64,000 nucleotides of DNA, from assembly GCA_023935145.1 (NCBI GenBank), contig CM043698.1:63110501-63174500 (forward strand), given 5' to 3'. This stretch comes from Bretschneidera sinensis. Its lineage: Eukaryota; Streptophyta; Magnoliopsida; Brassicales; Akaniaceae. The notes below the pieces were generated by a model, which did not search any database, was not told where the DNA came from, and was given only the letters and a program-made list of their open reading frames with translations. This document shows positions 23,701-33,859 of the stretch, in pieces. A program made the translations under genes and the position numbers. Within the stretch, counting starts at the first letter, position 1. Every line of letters begins with the position of its first letter.

Positions 23701-23748
23701 ACTGAACCAGTGTTGCAGTAGATCGAAAGAGAAGGGGAAAGGGGATCG

Positions 23749-23843
23749 GCGACTGGACTGGTACGGTGGCGTGGTCAGCGACTGGACCGGTGAGGCAACG
23801 TGGTCTGCGATTGGACCGGTACGGCGGCGTGGTCGGCGACTGG
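23749..23843. repeat. 29-bp minisatellite in hAT leader
   Basis: Three full units (23749-23777, 23778-23806, 23807-23835) and a partial fourth. Each begins GCGACTGGAC or GCGATTGGAC and ends CGTGGTC plus one base. It is GC-rich in an AT-rich element and lies in the putative first exon/promoter area. Confidence 0.85.
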
Positions 23844-24186
23844 AGGTCGAGAGAGAAATGAAGAAGCAAGAGAGGCGGCAGTGTGTTTTGGCTTTTTGGG
23901 TAGGTTTGTAGGTTTATTTATATATATAGTCAGATTTTTTTAATTTAATATATAAATTTTTTAAATGGGTCATAAACGATGTCATAATAATGTCAACACG
24001 ACCCATCAAACCCGTGAATTTAATCGTGTCATAATCGTGTCATTTCGGGTTGGCGGGTCAATCCGCGACACGACACGATTATTCCGTGTCATAATCGTGT
24101 CGACACGATTACGACACGAACCCGATTATACTTAACCCTAACACGCTTTATTTCGTGTCGTGTCGTGTCCAAAATTGCCACCCCTA

Positions 24187-24816
24187 CTCGTGATAGAACT
24201 GTTGGCGAAATTCCCTATGGAATTCTTCCCACGTAGTAATGGCAGCACCCGCATACCTACATCACCACCATAATAGAGTAATATCGACAAGATACATAGA
24301 GGCAGTATTTACCTTGGTCATGTCGTCGATGATGTTCATCCCTCAAAAATATTGCTCCATGCCCCAAAGAAAGTTGTCCACATCCTTTGCCGCTCAGATG
24401 CCTTTGAACTCCTTTGGCTTCGGCACATCTACCCTATGACTGGGTTTCATAACAAGCATGCCACCTCCGACGGCTACTTTGCAAGCTAAGAGCTCGTGCT
24501 TAAGCTCTTCCATCTCTTCCCGCATGGACACAACCACGACCTCCAAGGTGTCGTTCTTCTGCGTGAGCATGTCTACGGCCTCGTTGAGGGCACCTTGCAT
24601 CGCTCCCTGGAGATCCTCCCTTATGGAGGTTAGCTCCTCGATGCTACCGTCGGTATCCTCGAACCTCTCTCACATTTCCCCCACAGCTAACTCCACCTTA
24701 GCCAGGCGAGCATCCATGCTTGACATCATATCCTTCGAGCTAGCCTTCTTGGCTGCCCTCCCTCTGGTCTCGGGAACATCATGAGCTAGGTTACTAGCAT
24801 CGGAAACGATTGCCAT
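24187..24816 (-). pseudogene. gag 5' part of chromodomain gypsy
   Basis: Starts at ATG 24814-24816, fourteen bases inside the primer site. It is rich in Lys/Glu and predicted coiled-coil (VVVVSMREEMEELKHELLA), then VPKPKEFKGI and a segment ending just before the hAT duplication. TGA codons lie at about 24668, 24394 and 24345, all at positions where an Arg CGA would fit; they are likely CpG decay. The rest of the gene is at 17380-17816. Confidence 0.85.
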
Positions 24817-24829
24817 CTCGTTGAACCTT

Positions 24830-24842
24830 GGCTCTGATACCA
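24830..24842 (-). other. Primer-binding site of chromodomain gypsy
   Basis: Reverse-strand TGGTATCAGAGCC, complementary to initiator Met-tRNA, two bases from the LTR. Confidence 0.9.
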
Positions 24843-24844
24843 CT

Positions 24845-25326
24845 TGTCACGGGCTGCAAGCTTAAGTTGCTAACCGTGCGGCCTTAGGCTCGAAAACACC
24901 TCCGTGGGAATGCCTAAGTCAGCCTTCTTCTTGACTACTCAAGAGCACCACCCTCGAAGTTAGACCTGCTCAAAGAAAATAGCCAACACTAGAGAGAGAA
25001 TATGAGACAAAGCTTGAGAGCTTGCTATTGCTTGAATGAAAGAATGAGATAATTACAAGTGAAAGGGAAGCCCCCTTATATAGGGAGAGCTCTCTTACAT
25101 CCATGGCTATCATCTTGCCATGTGTCACAATCTTATGCAATTCTAAGTGTAGTACAAGTGTACTACAAGTGTAGTACAATAGTACAAGTTACTACTATGT
25201 AATGCATGTGCATTAAAATGTTGTACAGTACTACCATGTAGTGCATGTGCAATATAATGCTGTAAATTATAATCAAAGGGGCACTAGCAAACCCTCGAAC
25301 ACGTAGTTCTTACGCAGGTCGTGACA
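24845..25326 (-). repeat. 5' LTR of chromodomain gypsy, 482 bp
   Basis: Plus strand TGTCACGGGC to CGTGACA; the partner is 13446-13928. TATA-like TTATATAGGGAG (plus-strand view) occurs in both LTRs. TAAA follows it, as TAAA precedes the other LTR. Confidence 0.92.
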
Positions 25327-25414
25327 TAAACACCTAGATATCCAGGTGTTACTATTTGGTCATGCAAATGCTGCATGAGTTACAACTCAAAAGTTGTAAG
25401 CTTAGTGGCAATTT

Positions 25415-25432
25415 GGGGGGGGGGGGGGGGGG
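25415..25432. repeat. G18 homopolymer and adjacent GT/TA microsatellite
   Basis: Eighteen consecutive G in the right part of the split solo LTR, followed by GTGTGTGT and TATATATG runs to about 25480. Neither is present at the matching place in the other family LTRs. Confidence 0.9.
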
Positions 25433-27166
25433 TTTAACAGAGAGTGTGTGTGTGTATATATGTGTGTGTGTGTGTATAAGTGTAGTTTTTTTATTTTAAA
25501 TCTTACCAAATCCTGTTTGGTTTTCTCCCTTCTTCAATACAAATTTCTCTCTTTCTTTAAACATTTGGAGATCGAAAGAAATGTTAAAAGAGTAAAATTT
25601 TGAAGGAGTTTACAGGAGAATTTTATAGAGAGACACGATAAGCTCTAAGAAAAACAAAAGGTAATAATGTAAGTTTTATTTTTGAAATCTAGCATACATG
25701 AAATTTCTCGGAATTCAAAGTGGGAATTTTCAAAGGATGTGAATTATGGAAAAATTAAAGAATAAATTAAAATTTTTAATATAAATATTATGTCAGATGT
25801 TGACGATCAGCAACCAGAGAAAATTGCTAAGAAGAGCAGGAAAGGCAAGGAGGTGATCCACGGGTAGCTCTAAGTGTTACGTGGTGAGTTAGATTTACTT
25901 TAAGTAATCAAGATAAATATGAAATATCTAGTGATAATATTAGAATAAATTTTTAGCTTATGGTTTGGTGGTAGATGAAAAATTGATTGATAGGTATGAT
26001 AAGAATAATGGATGTGTAGAAAATTATTATATGAGAAGTAATATTATTAGAATAATGAGTTGATTTAATAATAAATGTGATAAATGAAATTCTTGACGAG
26101 TTATGGTTGATAAATTAATGTGATATATGAGGAAAATAAATTAGTGAAATTGATCAAATGGTAATTTGAGAAAAGACATGATAGTTAAATTAAATGTCTG
26201 AATACATGTTTGTTTTTATATTATTGTTCATATGCATATTTCATATCATTGTTCATATGCATATGCATGAAATAAAAGAACTGGGAAGGGGCCGGTCTAA
26301 ATGAAAAACCGTGACAACCAGTATATGCTGAAAATAAAAGAACTGGGAGGGGGTTGGTCTAAATGAAATAAAAGAACCAGGAAGGCAGTCAGTCTAAGAT
26401 AAAAACATGTCGACATGTGGGAAGACTTTCTCTAATAATAATTCATGCATTGCATCTATTTTAAATATTGATTGTATTACTGAAAATGCTGAAGTATTGT
26501 TTGTTAATGTAAATTTATTTACAGATAAATGAGTTTTACAGAGAGATAGTTATGGTAAGAAAGAAACATGAAAGTATGATATGATAATAACTATCTAAAT
26601 GGTAGACTATATGTTGTGAACCTCATAACGAGATAATTATGAGATAATTAATGATCTTAAGGAGAACAAATATATAAGAAGAAGATATTGATAGAGAATG
26701 AGACTTATGATATGTATACTGATAGTAGAATGCTATTATCAAGTTATAGGAGATATAAATGATTAAATATTAAAAGACTATTTATACAAATTGAATACTT
26801 CTAGTAAATTTAATTCACTGAGCTTGTGAAGCTCATCCCTCATTGTACAATGATTTCAGGTAGCAGACAGAACAAATAGTTTGGTGAGTTGAGATTCAGA
26901 CGAAGTCATTATCTGTAAGTCATGTGATTAACATTCTCAGACTAATGAGAAAATAAAATAAAAATTTATTTGTAAATATTCATACATATTATGTTGTATA
27001 AAATGTTTAAGTTATATAAATAATGTATCTCTCCTATTAAGGGTTGAGGATTGATGTAAACAATTATAGTTATATTATTTTTTTTGTTGCATATATGTGT
27101 CGTGCTTGGATTTGAAAAAGTGACAACACCGTCTTGAAGGTGGCCAATATGAGATGGGTCATTACA

Positions 27167-28300
27167 TGCTACCATAGGGGTTTCACACAGTTGTGAACCT
27201 CCATACAAAGGTGTGTGGGTCTCCTGACTAAGGTGTCAAGAATTGATAAGGCAAGCTGTCATGTTCACATGGTCGTGTATTATCCTACATCGATTAAGCA
27301 ATGGAAGAGAATGAGCTATATATAATGGGTTACTAACTCTACCTAAAAAAAACTTTTTCTTTTGGGTTGAAGCTAACTCGTGACAAGGTTAGGGTGTAGA
27401 ATTGCAGTTGAATAATAAGAGAGTGGGTTTAAATTGTATGTTGCTTTCAAGTGGAAACGAAAGAGTATTTGTCTAGTAAAAACTAAGTATATAACTTTTA
27501 ATCATTTTATTTTTCAGTTCAAATTAAACAACAAAGAATGTTAAAAAATTCTATCTTGTACGAAAATATATTTTTGAAATGGAATGAAATATTCACATCC
27601 GAATTATTTTTATCCAAAAGAAAAAATGTAATAATTAATTAAAGAAAGGGGAAGTATTCATTCAATTTTCTTTCATTCGATCCATCATTTATTCTTTTTC
27701 ACATTTTTCTTTTTAATTTTTCTAACATAAGCCATGTGGTATGCAGGAAAAAAAATCTTTAAATCAATTAAAAAAATTAAAAATTACAATTATAACGTGG
27801 TTACATGTATTATATATTCACATTTTATGTGATAAATGTAAAAAAAAATTATTGACAGGGTAATGTAATAAATTTTGAAATAAATATAAAATGCTAATTT
27901 CTAACAATAGCTCGTATTAAACAATGGAATGGGATAATAATTTTCAACATTATTTTTAAGATGATCTTATTTTCACGAGAAAGAACTCTACTTTTACAAT
28001 ATTTTTTTAATGTAAAATAATAAAAAATTGGTATAATTTTTTTATAAAGAGTTTCATGAAAATAGAATTTTCTCCCGTAAATATATGGCGCCTTATTTTT
28101 ACCCAAAAGGAAAACGAAAAAAAAGTGTACTACTAGTTAGGCAAAAGAAGTCCTCAATTTTCTCTCCCTCCTTTATATGTTTTTTCTTCATCATTTTTAA
28201 ATTTTAACTTGTATCCTAATAAATAGATAATTAAGCAATCAGGAAGCGAAAATAAACGCGCTCTCACGAGTAATGAGCCCATCTAAAGAGAGAACTGAAA
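27167..28300. other. Intergenic region upstream of alpha-COP
   Basis: No gene seen. 27170-27450 looks like an old repeat (a TATATATAATGGG box and a GCTTAATCGATGTAGG-like segment on the reverse strand) but I cannot assign it. 27480-28150 is AT-rich with no frame of note. The last part leads into the alpha-COP promoter. Confidence 0.5.
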
Positions 28301-28307
28301 CCCACCT

Positions 28308-28350
28308 CTCCACCCCTCTCTCTCTCGCTCTATATATATATATTCATACT
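28308..28350 (+). promoter_or_regulatory. Putative alpha-COP core promoter
   Basis: A CT-rich tract (CCTCTCTCTCTCGCTC) followed by CTATATATATATATTC at about 28330, roughly 400 bp before the start codon. Y-patch plus TATA is a common plant promoter layout. The transcription start is not determined. Confidence 0.5.
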
Positions 28351-28429
28351 AATATTTGTTAATGCTGGTAATTATAGTCGCGATTTTGTGTTCTCTTGGT
28401 CCCCTTGTTGTATGCTGATCGGATCTAAG

Positions 28430-28692
28430 GTTAAATTCCTCTTGCTTCTTTTTTTCCTTGTTTGCATGAATCTCAGTTTCATATATAAGTTCTTTGATCT
28501 ATGTTGATCCGTACTCAACTTACGCAAGTATGTTTTCGCTTGATTTTAAGACTTTTCCTTTGTTTGCTTGCTGAGAAAATCTTGTCCTTACACCGGAAAT
28601 CTGAATCTCCAGCTTTGTGCAACCAAACAGGTGGAATATAATCATCGAATTATTGTTGTGATTGCTAATTTGTATCTGATTTGGTTTTGTAG
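28430..28692 (+). other. Probable intron in the alpha-COP 5' UTR
   Basis: Donor AAG|GTTAAATT at 28430, acceptor TTTTGTAG at 28692, with a GCTAAT branch-like site about 25 bp before it. It would place a short leader exon before the ATG at 28731. It is inferred from signals only. Confidence 0.5.
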
Positions 28693-28730
28693 AGTGCTTT
28701 TGTTGGTGGATATTTTGGTGATTGGAGAAG

Positions 28731-31700
28731 ATGTTGACGAAATTCGAGACCAAGAGTAACAGAGTGAAGGGACTGAGTTTCCACAGCAAGAGACCATGGA
28801 TTCTGGCGAGTCTTCACAGCGGTGTGATCCAGCTATGGGACTATCGCATGGGTACTCTCATCGATAAATTTGACGAGCATGATGGCCCCGTTCGCGGCGT
28901 CCATTTCCACAGATCGCAGCCGTTATTCGTATCTGGAGGTACTATTATATTTTCCTTGGTTCTAATATCTATAGGATGTGGTTGTGTGGTATAACTGAGC
29001 TGATATTGTTGGATTGTTATTGTTGAATTTCGTTAGATCTAGGATATTAGCCTCTTGTTTGTTTTTGTTTGCTAGGTGTGATTGAATTTTTTCAAGTATA
29101 GCAAATGATGGTGTTAGGATTAGTTGAGTGGATAGTGAGAAATGTAGGACTGAAAATTTAGATTTTGTTATGTAGATTTGGTAGAGTCTAAATATTTTTA
29201 TTGACTACTAATTTTAAAGCAAGTGTGACCTTTTGTCATATTGAGCTGATCTCAAGCTTCACAAGGAACACCCTGCATCTAGGTTTATTGTTTGAACTTT
29301 ATATATAGGGCATAGTTGTTCTGTTGTCCTGAAGACTCACTGTGGGATTATATGCCAACTTTCTATCTCTATGCTAATAAATATAGTGATGTATGTAAAT
29401 GCATATATTTTGGTTCATTTGGAAGGCTGTGGACTACTCTACCTGGAAGATTGTTTTGGAGGATGGGAAGAGGGGTTGCCCTTTGCTGTCACTTGAAATT
29501 ACTATTCTGATGATGGTGGGATTTTGTTGGGGTCTCTGGTAGTGGTTGGATATTGTGAGACATTACCAGTTAGCTAGTTGGCAACTAATTCTGTTGCCGA
29601 GTAGGCCTTGGCTCAATGCTTAAGGCTAAGGCCTTGGGTCCTAAAGGTCTCAGTTTGGGTGGTGTGTCATGTGTGTCGGTTTTACCAATAAAAAAATGAA
29701 ACTAATTCTATCAATACCAAGTGCTAGAAATTGTGTTTTTCATAAATTTTGAGATGGCTTAAAAAAGAAATGTCAGAATGGGGAGATCTTATCTAAATGA
29801 TTAGCCTTTTATGTATGCACTAATGATTGAATTGTTTATGTGTAGAATACTGTTCCTATGTAGCATATGTCTCATTAACGCATTGGCTTTTACAGGGGAT
29901 GATTACAAGATCAAAGTTTGGAACTACAAGACGCATAGATGTCTTTTTACTCTTCTTGGACACCTTGATTACATCCGTACCGTCCAGTTTCATCATGAAT
30001 ACCCGTGGATTGTAAGTGCCAGTGATGACCAGACTATCCGTATTTGGAACTGGCAGTCACGTAATTGTATTTCTGTGTTGACGGGCCACAATCATTATGT
30101 TATGTGTGCCTTGTTCCATCCTAAAGAAGACCTTGTTGTATCAGCCTCCTTGGATCAAACTGTTCGTGTTTGGGATACTGGTGCCCTAAGAAAGAAGACC
30201 GTGTCCCCTGCAGATGACATCCTGCGGTTGAGTCAGATGAACACAGATCTTTTTGGCGGTGTTGATGCCGTTGTTAAGTATGTCTTGGAAGGTCATGACC
30301 GAGGAGTCAACTGGGCTGCTTTCCATCCCACCTTGCCTCTGATTATTTCAGGAGCAGATGACCGGCAAGTGAAGTTGTGGCGAATGAATGGTAATTTTAT
30401 GAAAACCCTTGCTCTTTTCCCCCATTTATGTTTTAGTCCCGGTACAGTAGATTAGGGCTTTTTATGAGTCCACTTAGTTGGCCAAATCATGATCTTCATT
30501 GGTTGAACCAAGCTAATCAATAATATTAAACTTAGGATCGTCCAAAATGTGAATCCTCTAGGTAAGCCCTTGTATAATTTTAGTCTCAGTACTTATCACA
30601 AAAATAATTTTAGTCTCAGTACGCTCAGCTCAGTTGTTAACATTAATTATTTATTTTGATTTCAGAGACAAAGGCTTGGGAAGTGGACACATTAAGAGGG
30701 CACATGAATAATGTGTCATGCGTTATGTTCCATGCTAAACAAGACATAATTGTTTCAAATTCTGAGGATAAAAGCATTCGTGTCTGGGATGCAACAAAGC
30801 GAACGGGAGTTCAAACTTTCCGCCGAGAGCACGATCGATTTTGGATCCTTGCAGTTCACCCTGAGATGAATCTTTTGGCAGCTGGCCATGACAGTGGAAT
30901 GATTGTTTTCAAGCTGGAGAGAGAACGTCCCGCCTTTTCTGTGAGTGGTGATTCTCTGTTCTATGCCAAAGATCGATTTTTGCGATTTTATGAATTTTCA
31001 ACTCAAAAGGATACACAAGTTATTCCCATTCGACGGCCTGGTACTCCCAGCCTGAATCAAAGTCCAAGGACTCTGTCTTACAGTCCAACAGAAAATACTG
31101 TTCTTATTTGTTCGGATGCAGATGGGGGATCTTATGAGTTGTATGTCATATCTAAAGACAGCATTGGTAGGAGTGACAGTGTGCAAGAGGCAAAGAGAGG
31201 TATTGGAGGCTCTGCAATCTTTATAGCTCGTAATCGGTTTGCTGTGCTTGACAAAAACAGCAATCAAGTCCTTGTCAAGAACCTAAAAAATGAGGTGGTT
31301 AAAAAGAGTGGTCTCCCCATCCCCACAGATGCTATATTCTATGCTGGAACGGGGAACTTGCTTTGTAGAGCAGAGGATAGAGTTGTTATATTTGACCTCC
31401 AGCAGAGGCTTGTTCTCAGTGATCTGCAAACCCCTTTCATCAGGTATGTCCTTTGGTCTAATGACATGGAGAGTGTTGCCTTGCTTAGCAAACACACCAT
31501 CATCATTGCTAGCAAGAAGCTTGTGCACCAGTGCACTCTTCATGAGACAATCCGTGTAAAGAGCGGATCCTGGGATGACAATGGTGTCTTTGTTTACACT
31601 ACCTTAAATCACATTAAATACTGCCTCCCTAATGGAGATAGTGGAATCATAAGAACCCTTGATGTCCCCATCTACATTACTAAGGTTTCTGGTAATAAGA

Positions 31701-33619
31701 TCTTTTGCTTGGATCGGGATGGGAAGAACAAGGTGATCGTTATTGATGCGACAGAATATATTTTCAAGCTATCTCTATTAAAGAAGAAATATGATCATGT
31801 TATGAGCATGATAAGGAACTCACAGCTTTGTGGGCAGGCAATGATTGCTTACTTACAACAGAAAGGTTTCCCAGAAGTTGCTCTCCATTTTGTGAAAGTT
31901 GAGAGAACTCGGTTTAATTTGGCTCTAGAGAGTGGGAACATTCAGATTGCAGTTGCATCTGCTAAGGAGATTGATGAGAAAGATCACTGGTATAAATTGG
32001 GGGTGGAGGCCCTTCGCCAGGGCAATGCAGGCATTGTGGAATATGCCTACCAGCGGACCAAGAATTTTGAGAGGTTATCTTTCCTGTATCTCATTACTGG
32101 GAACTTGGAAAAGCTGTCCAAGATGCTGAGAATTGCGGAAGTTAAGAATGACATCATGGGTCAGTTTCATAATGCCATGTATTTGGGTGATATCCGAGAA
32201 CGTGTTAAAATCTTAGAGAATGCTGGCCATTTGCCTCTTGCTTACATCACGGCTTCTGTCCATGGGCTACAGGATGTTGCTGAGCGGATAGCAACTGAGT
32301 TGGGAGATAATGTTCCTTCTGTGCCAGAAGGGAAAGTACCCTCCCTTTTAATGCCACCAGCCCCCATCATGTGTGGTGGTGATTGGCCCCTACTGAGAGT
32401 CATGAAAGGCATATTTGAAGGTGGACTGGATAATGTTGGCAGGGGTGCTGTGGATGAAGAGGAAGAGGGTGGTGATGGTGATTGGGGTGAGGAACTTGAT
32501 ATGGTTGATGTTGATGGCTTACAGAATGGGGATGTCGCAGCAATTTTGGAGGATGGAGAAGTGGCTGAAGAAAATGATGAGGATGGAGGATGGGAGCTTG
32601 AGGATTTGGATCTTCCCCCTGAGGTGGAAACGCCAAGGGTCTCTGTCAATGCTCGTTCTTCGGTCTTTGTGGCACCAACTGTGGGTATGCCTGTAAGTCA
32701 AATTTGGATCCAAAAATCGTCTCTTGCTGCTGAACATGCAGCAGCTGGCAATTTTGACACTGCAATGCGGTTGCTGACCAGGCAACTTGGAATAAGAAAC
32801 TTTGCTCCATTGAAATCAATGTTTCTTGATCTTAACAGTGGCAGCCATACCTATCTGCGTGCATTTTCATCTACTCCAGTGATATCACTTGCTATTGAAA
32901 GAGGATGGAATGAGTCTGCTAGTCCTAATGTCAGGGGCCCACCTGCATTGGTGTTTGATTTCTCTCAGTTGGAAGAGAAGCTCAAGGCTGGTTACAAAGC
33001 TACAACATCTGGGAAATTCTCTGAGGCTCTTCGTCTTTTTCTTAGCATTCTTCATACAATTCCTCTGATTGTTGTTGAGTCAAGGAGGGAAGTTGATGAG
33101 GTTAAGGAATTGATTATTATAGTCAAGGAGTATGTTCTTGGCCTGCAGATGGAGCTGAAGAGGAGGGAAATTAAAGACAATCCTGTGAGGCAGCAGGAAC
33201 TCGCGGCATACTTCACCCACTGCAACCTTCAAATGCCCCACTTGAGGCTTGCCTTGCTAAATGCCATGACTGTTTGCTACAAGGCAAAGAACCTTGCTAC
33301 AGCTGCTAATTTTGCCAGACGGCTGCTAGAGACAAACCCCACTATTGAGAACCAAGCGAAGACCACCAGACAAGTCCTGCAAGCTGCAGAGAAGAATATG
33401 AAAGATGCATCTGAGTTGAACTATGATTTCAGAAACCCATTTGTTACATGTGGGACAACTTATGTGCCAATTTACCGAGGCCAGAAGGATATCTCTTGCC
33501 CTTACTGTAGTTCCCGTTTTGTGCCTAGCCAGGAAGGGAAGCTATGTAGTGTTTGTGATCTTTCTGTCATTGGTGCAGATGCTTCAGGCTTGCTCTGCTC
33601 ACCTTCTCAGATACGATGA
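28731..33619 (+). CDS. COPA: Coatomer subunit alpha (alpha-COP), three coding exons
   Basis: Scaffold subunit of the COPI vesicle coat, which carries cargo from Golgi to ER and within the Golgi. Coding exons are 28731-28938, 29896-30390 and 30666-33619, both introns GT-AG, giving 1218 residues, the family's usual length. I chose ATG 28731 because the protein then starts [20 protein letters not shown], as in plant alpha-COPs. Six to seven WD40 repeats fill residues 1 to about 330 (for example LWDY at 35-38 and RIWNWQ), which bind dilysine cargo signals. A second propeller and alpha-solenoid follow, then an acidic linker at about 830-880 ([15 protein letters not shown]). The carboxyl domain (coatomer alpha C-terminal) ends with a Cys cluster C1179-x2-C1182 and C1195-x2-C1198, and the final residues SPSQIR. 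No stop or frameshift. It is the only intact host gene here. Confidence 0.97.
28939..29895 (+). other. alpha-COP intron 1 (957 nt)
   Basis: Phase-1 intron splitting the Gly codon of SGGDDYK. Ends are GAG|GTACTA and TTTTACAG|GG. It hosts a SINE-like insertion at 29593-29699. Confidence 0.93.
29593..29699 (+). mobile_element. SINE-like insertion in alpha-COP intron 1
   Basis: 107 bp flanked by perfect 10-bp duplications AACTAATTCT (29583-29592 and 29700-29709). The body has a tRNA-like head (GGCTCAATGCTTAAGG resembling an A box, GGTCTCAGTTTGG a weak B box) and ends in an A-rich tail (TAAAAAAATGA). Duplication length, size and tail fit a tRNA-derived plant SINE. Orientation is the same as the gene. 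Confidence 0.65.
30391..30665 (+). other. alpha-COP intron 2 (275 nt)
   Basis: Phase-1 intron splitting the Glu codon after LWRMN. Ends are AATG|GTAATT and GATTTCAG|AG. The frame continues exactly into [13 protein letters not shown]. Confidence 0.95.
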
Positions 33620-33842
33620 TTGTACTACTGACCTAGAACACTTTTAAACTTTTTTTCCAGTTCAACCTTTAGGCAACAGACATGGTGATTTTGATTGATT
33701 CATATGATCATATCTGCAGGTGAGAGGTAAGAAATACTAAACTAAAGAAGAGCTAAGTTTTTTTCTAGTGAATTGTTTGTGATGTTTTATCTTGGATTTC
33801 TTCTTTTGTTCTGTTTGTTTAGTTGATTATGATTTTGAATGT

Positions 33843-33848
33843 AATAAA
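33843..33848 (+). terminator. Polyadenylation signal of alpha-COP
   Basis: AATAAA 224 bases after the stop codon, followed by a T-rich region with GTTTTTGTT. Plant signals are loose, so other sites may be used. Confidence 0.5.
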
Positions 33849-33859
33849 AGATTTGAGAA

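Larger units (their letters stand above)
17825..24186 (-). mobile_element. hAT DNA transposon (RICESLEEPER-like), 6.36 kb
   Basis: Perfect 14-bp inverted termini: TAGGGGTGGCAATT at 17825 and its complement ending at 24186, flanked by an 8-bp duplication. Both subterminal regions (about 17850-18060 and 23960-24160) are dense in ACACGAC/CGTGTCG motifs, as expected for transposase binding sites. A broken transposase gene lies on the reverse strand (18545-21180). It disrupts the gag of the chromodomain gypsy element, so it is the youngest layer of that nest. Confidence 0.93.
13446..25326 (-). mobile_element. Chromodomain Ty3/gypsy element (chromovirus), itself interrupted
   Basis: LTRs of 483 and 482 bp (13446-13928, 24845-25326) with TGTCAC...GTGACA termini, an initiator-Met primer site, gag, protease, RT, RNase H, integrase and a terminal chromodomain, all on the reverse strand. 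It sits inside the solo LTR, with TAAA on both sides (a 5-bp duplication with one base lost is likely). Its gag is split by the hAT transposon at 17825-24186; without that the element is about 5.5 kb. The polyprotein is dead: numerous TGA codons, a frameshift in integrase, and altered protease and RT active sites. Confidence 0.93.
13191..27166 (+). mobile_element. Second solo gypsy LTR, split by a nested element
   Basis: Plus-strand copy of the same LTR family: TGTAATACTCGT at 13191 to 13445, then, after the nested chromodomain element, 25327 to 27166 ending GTCATTACA. The LTR sequence continues across the insertion. Flanks are TACTA (13186-13190) and TGCTA (27167-27171), a 5-bp duplication with one change. 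The net LTR is about 2.1 kb. The right part holds an 18-base G run and a GT/TA microsatellite. Confidence 0.8.

Noticed and set aside
23687..23911. Arg/Trp-rich frame in the hAT element
   Set aside because: Its composition comes from the 29-bp minisatellite; not conserved protein.
28722..28730. Upstream start for alpha-COP (a TTG three codons before)
   Set aside because: Plant alpha-COPs start at [14 protein letters not shown]; the ATG at 28731 fits, and a TTG start is not credible in a plant nuclear gene.
29593..29699. Functional tRNA gene in alpha-COP intron 1
   Set aside because: Only an A-box-like stretch is convincing and no cloverleaf forms by eye; the flanking duplications and A-rich tail argue for a SINE.
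32242..32785. Open frames on the reverse strand of alpha-COP exon 3 (Ser/Pro-rich, His/Pro-rich)
   Set aside because: Antisense shadows of the acidic linker coding sequence; no family likeness.
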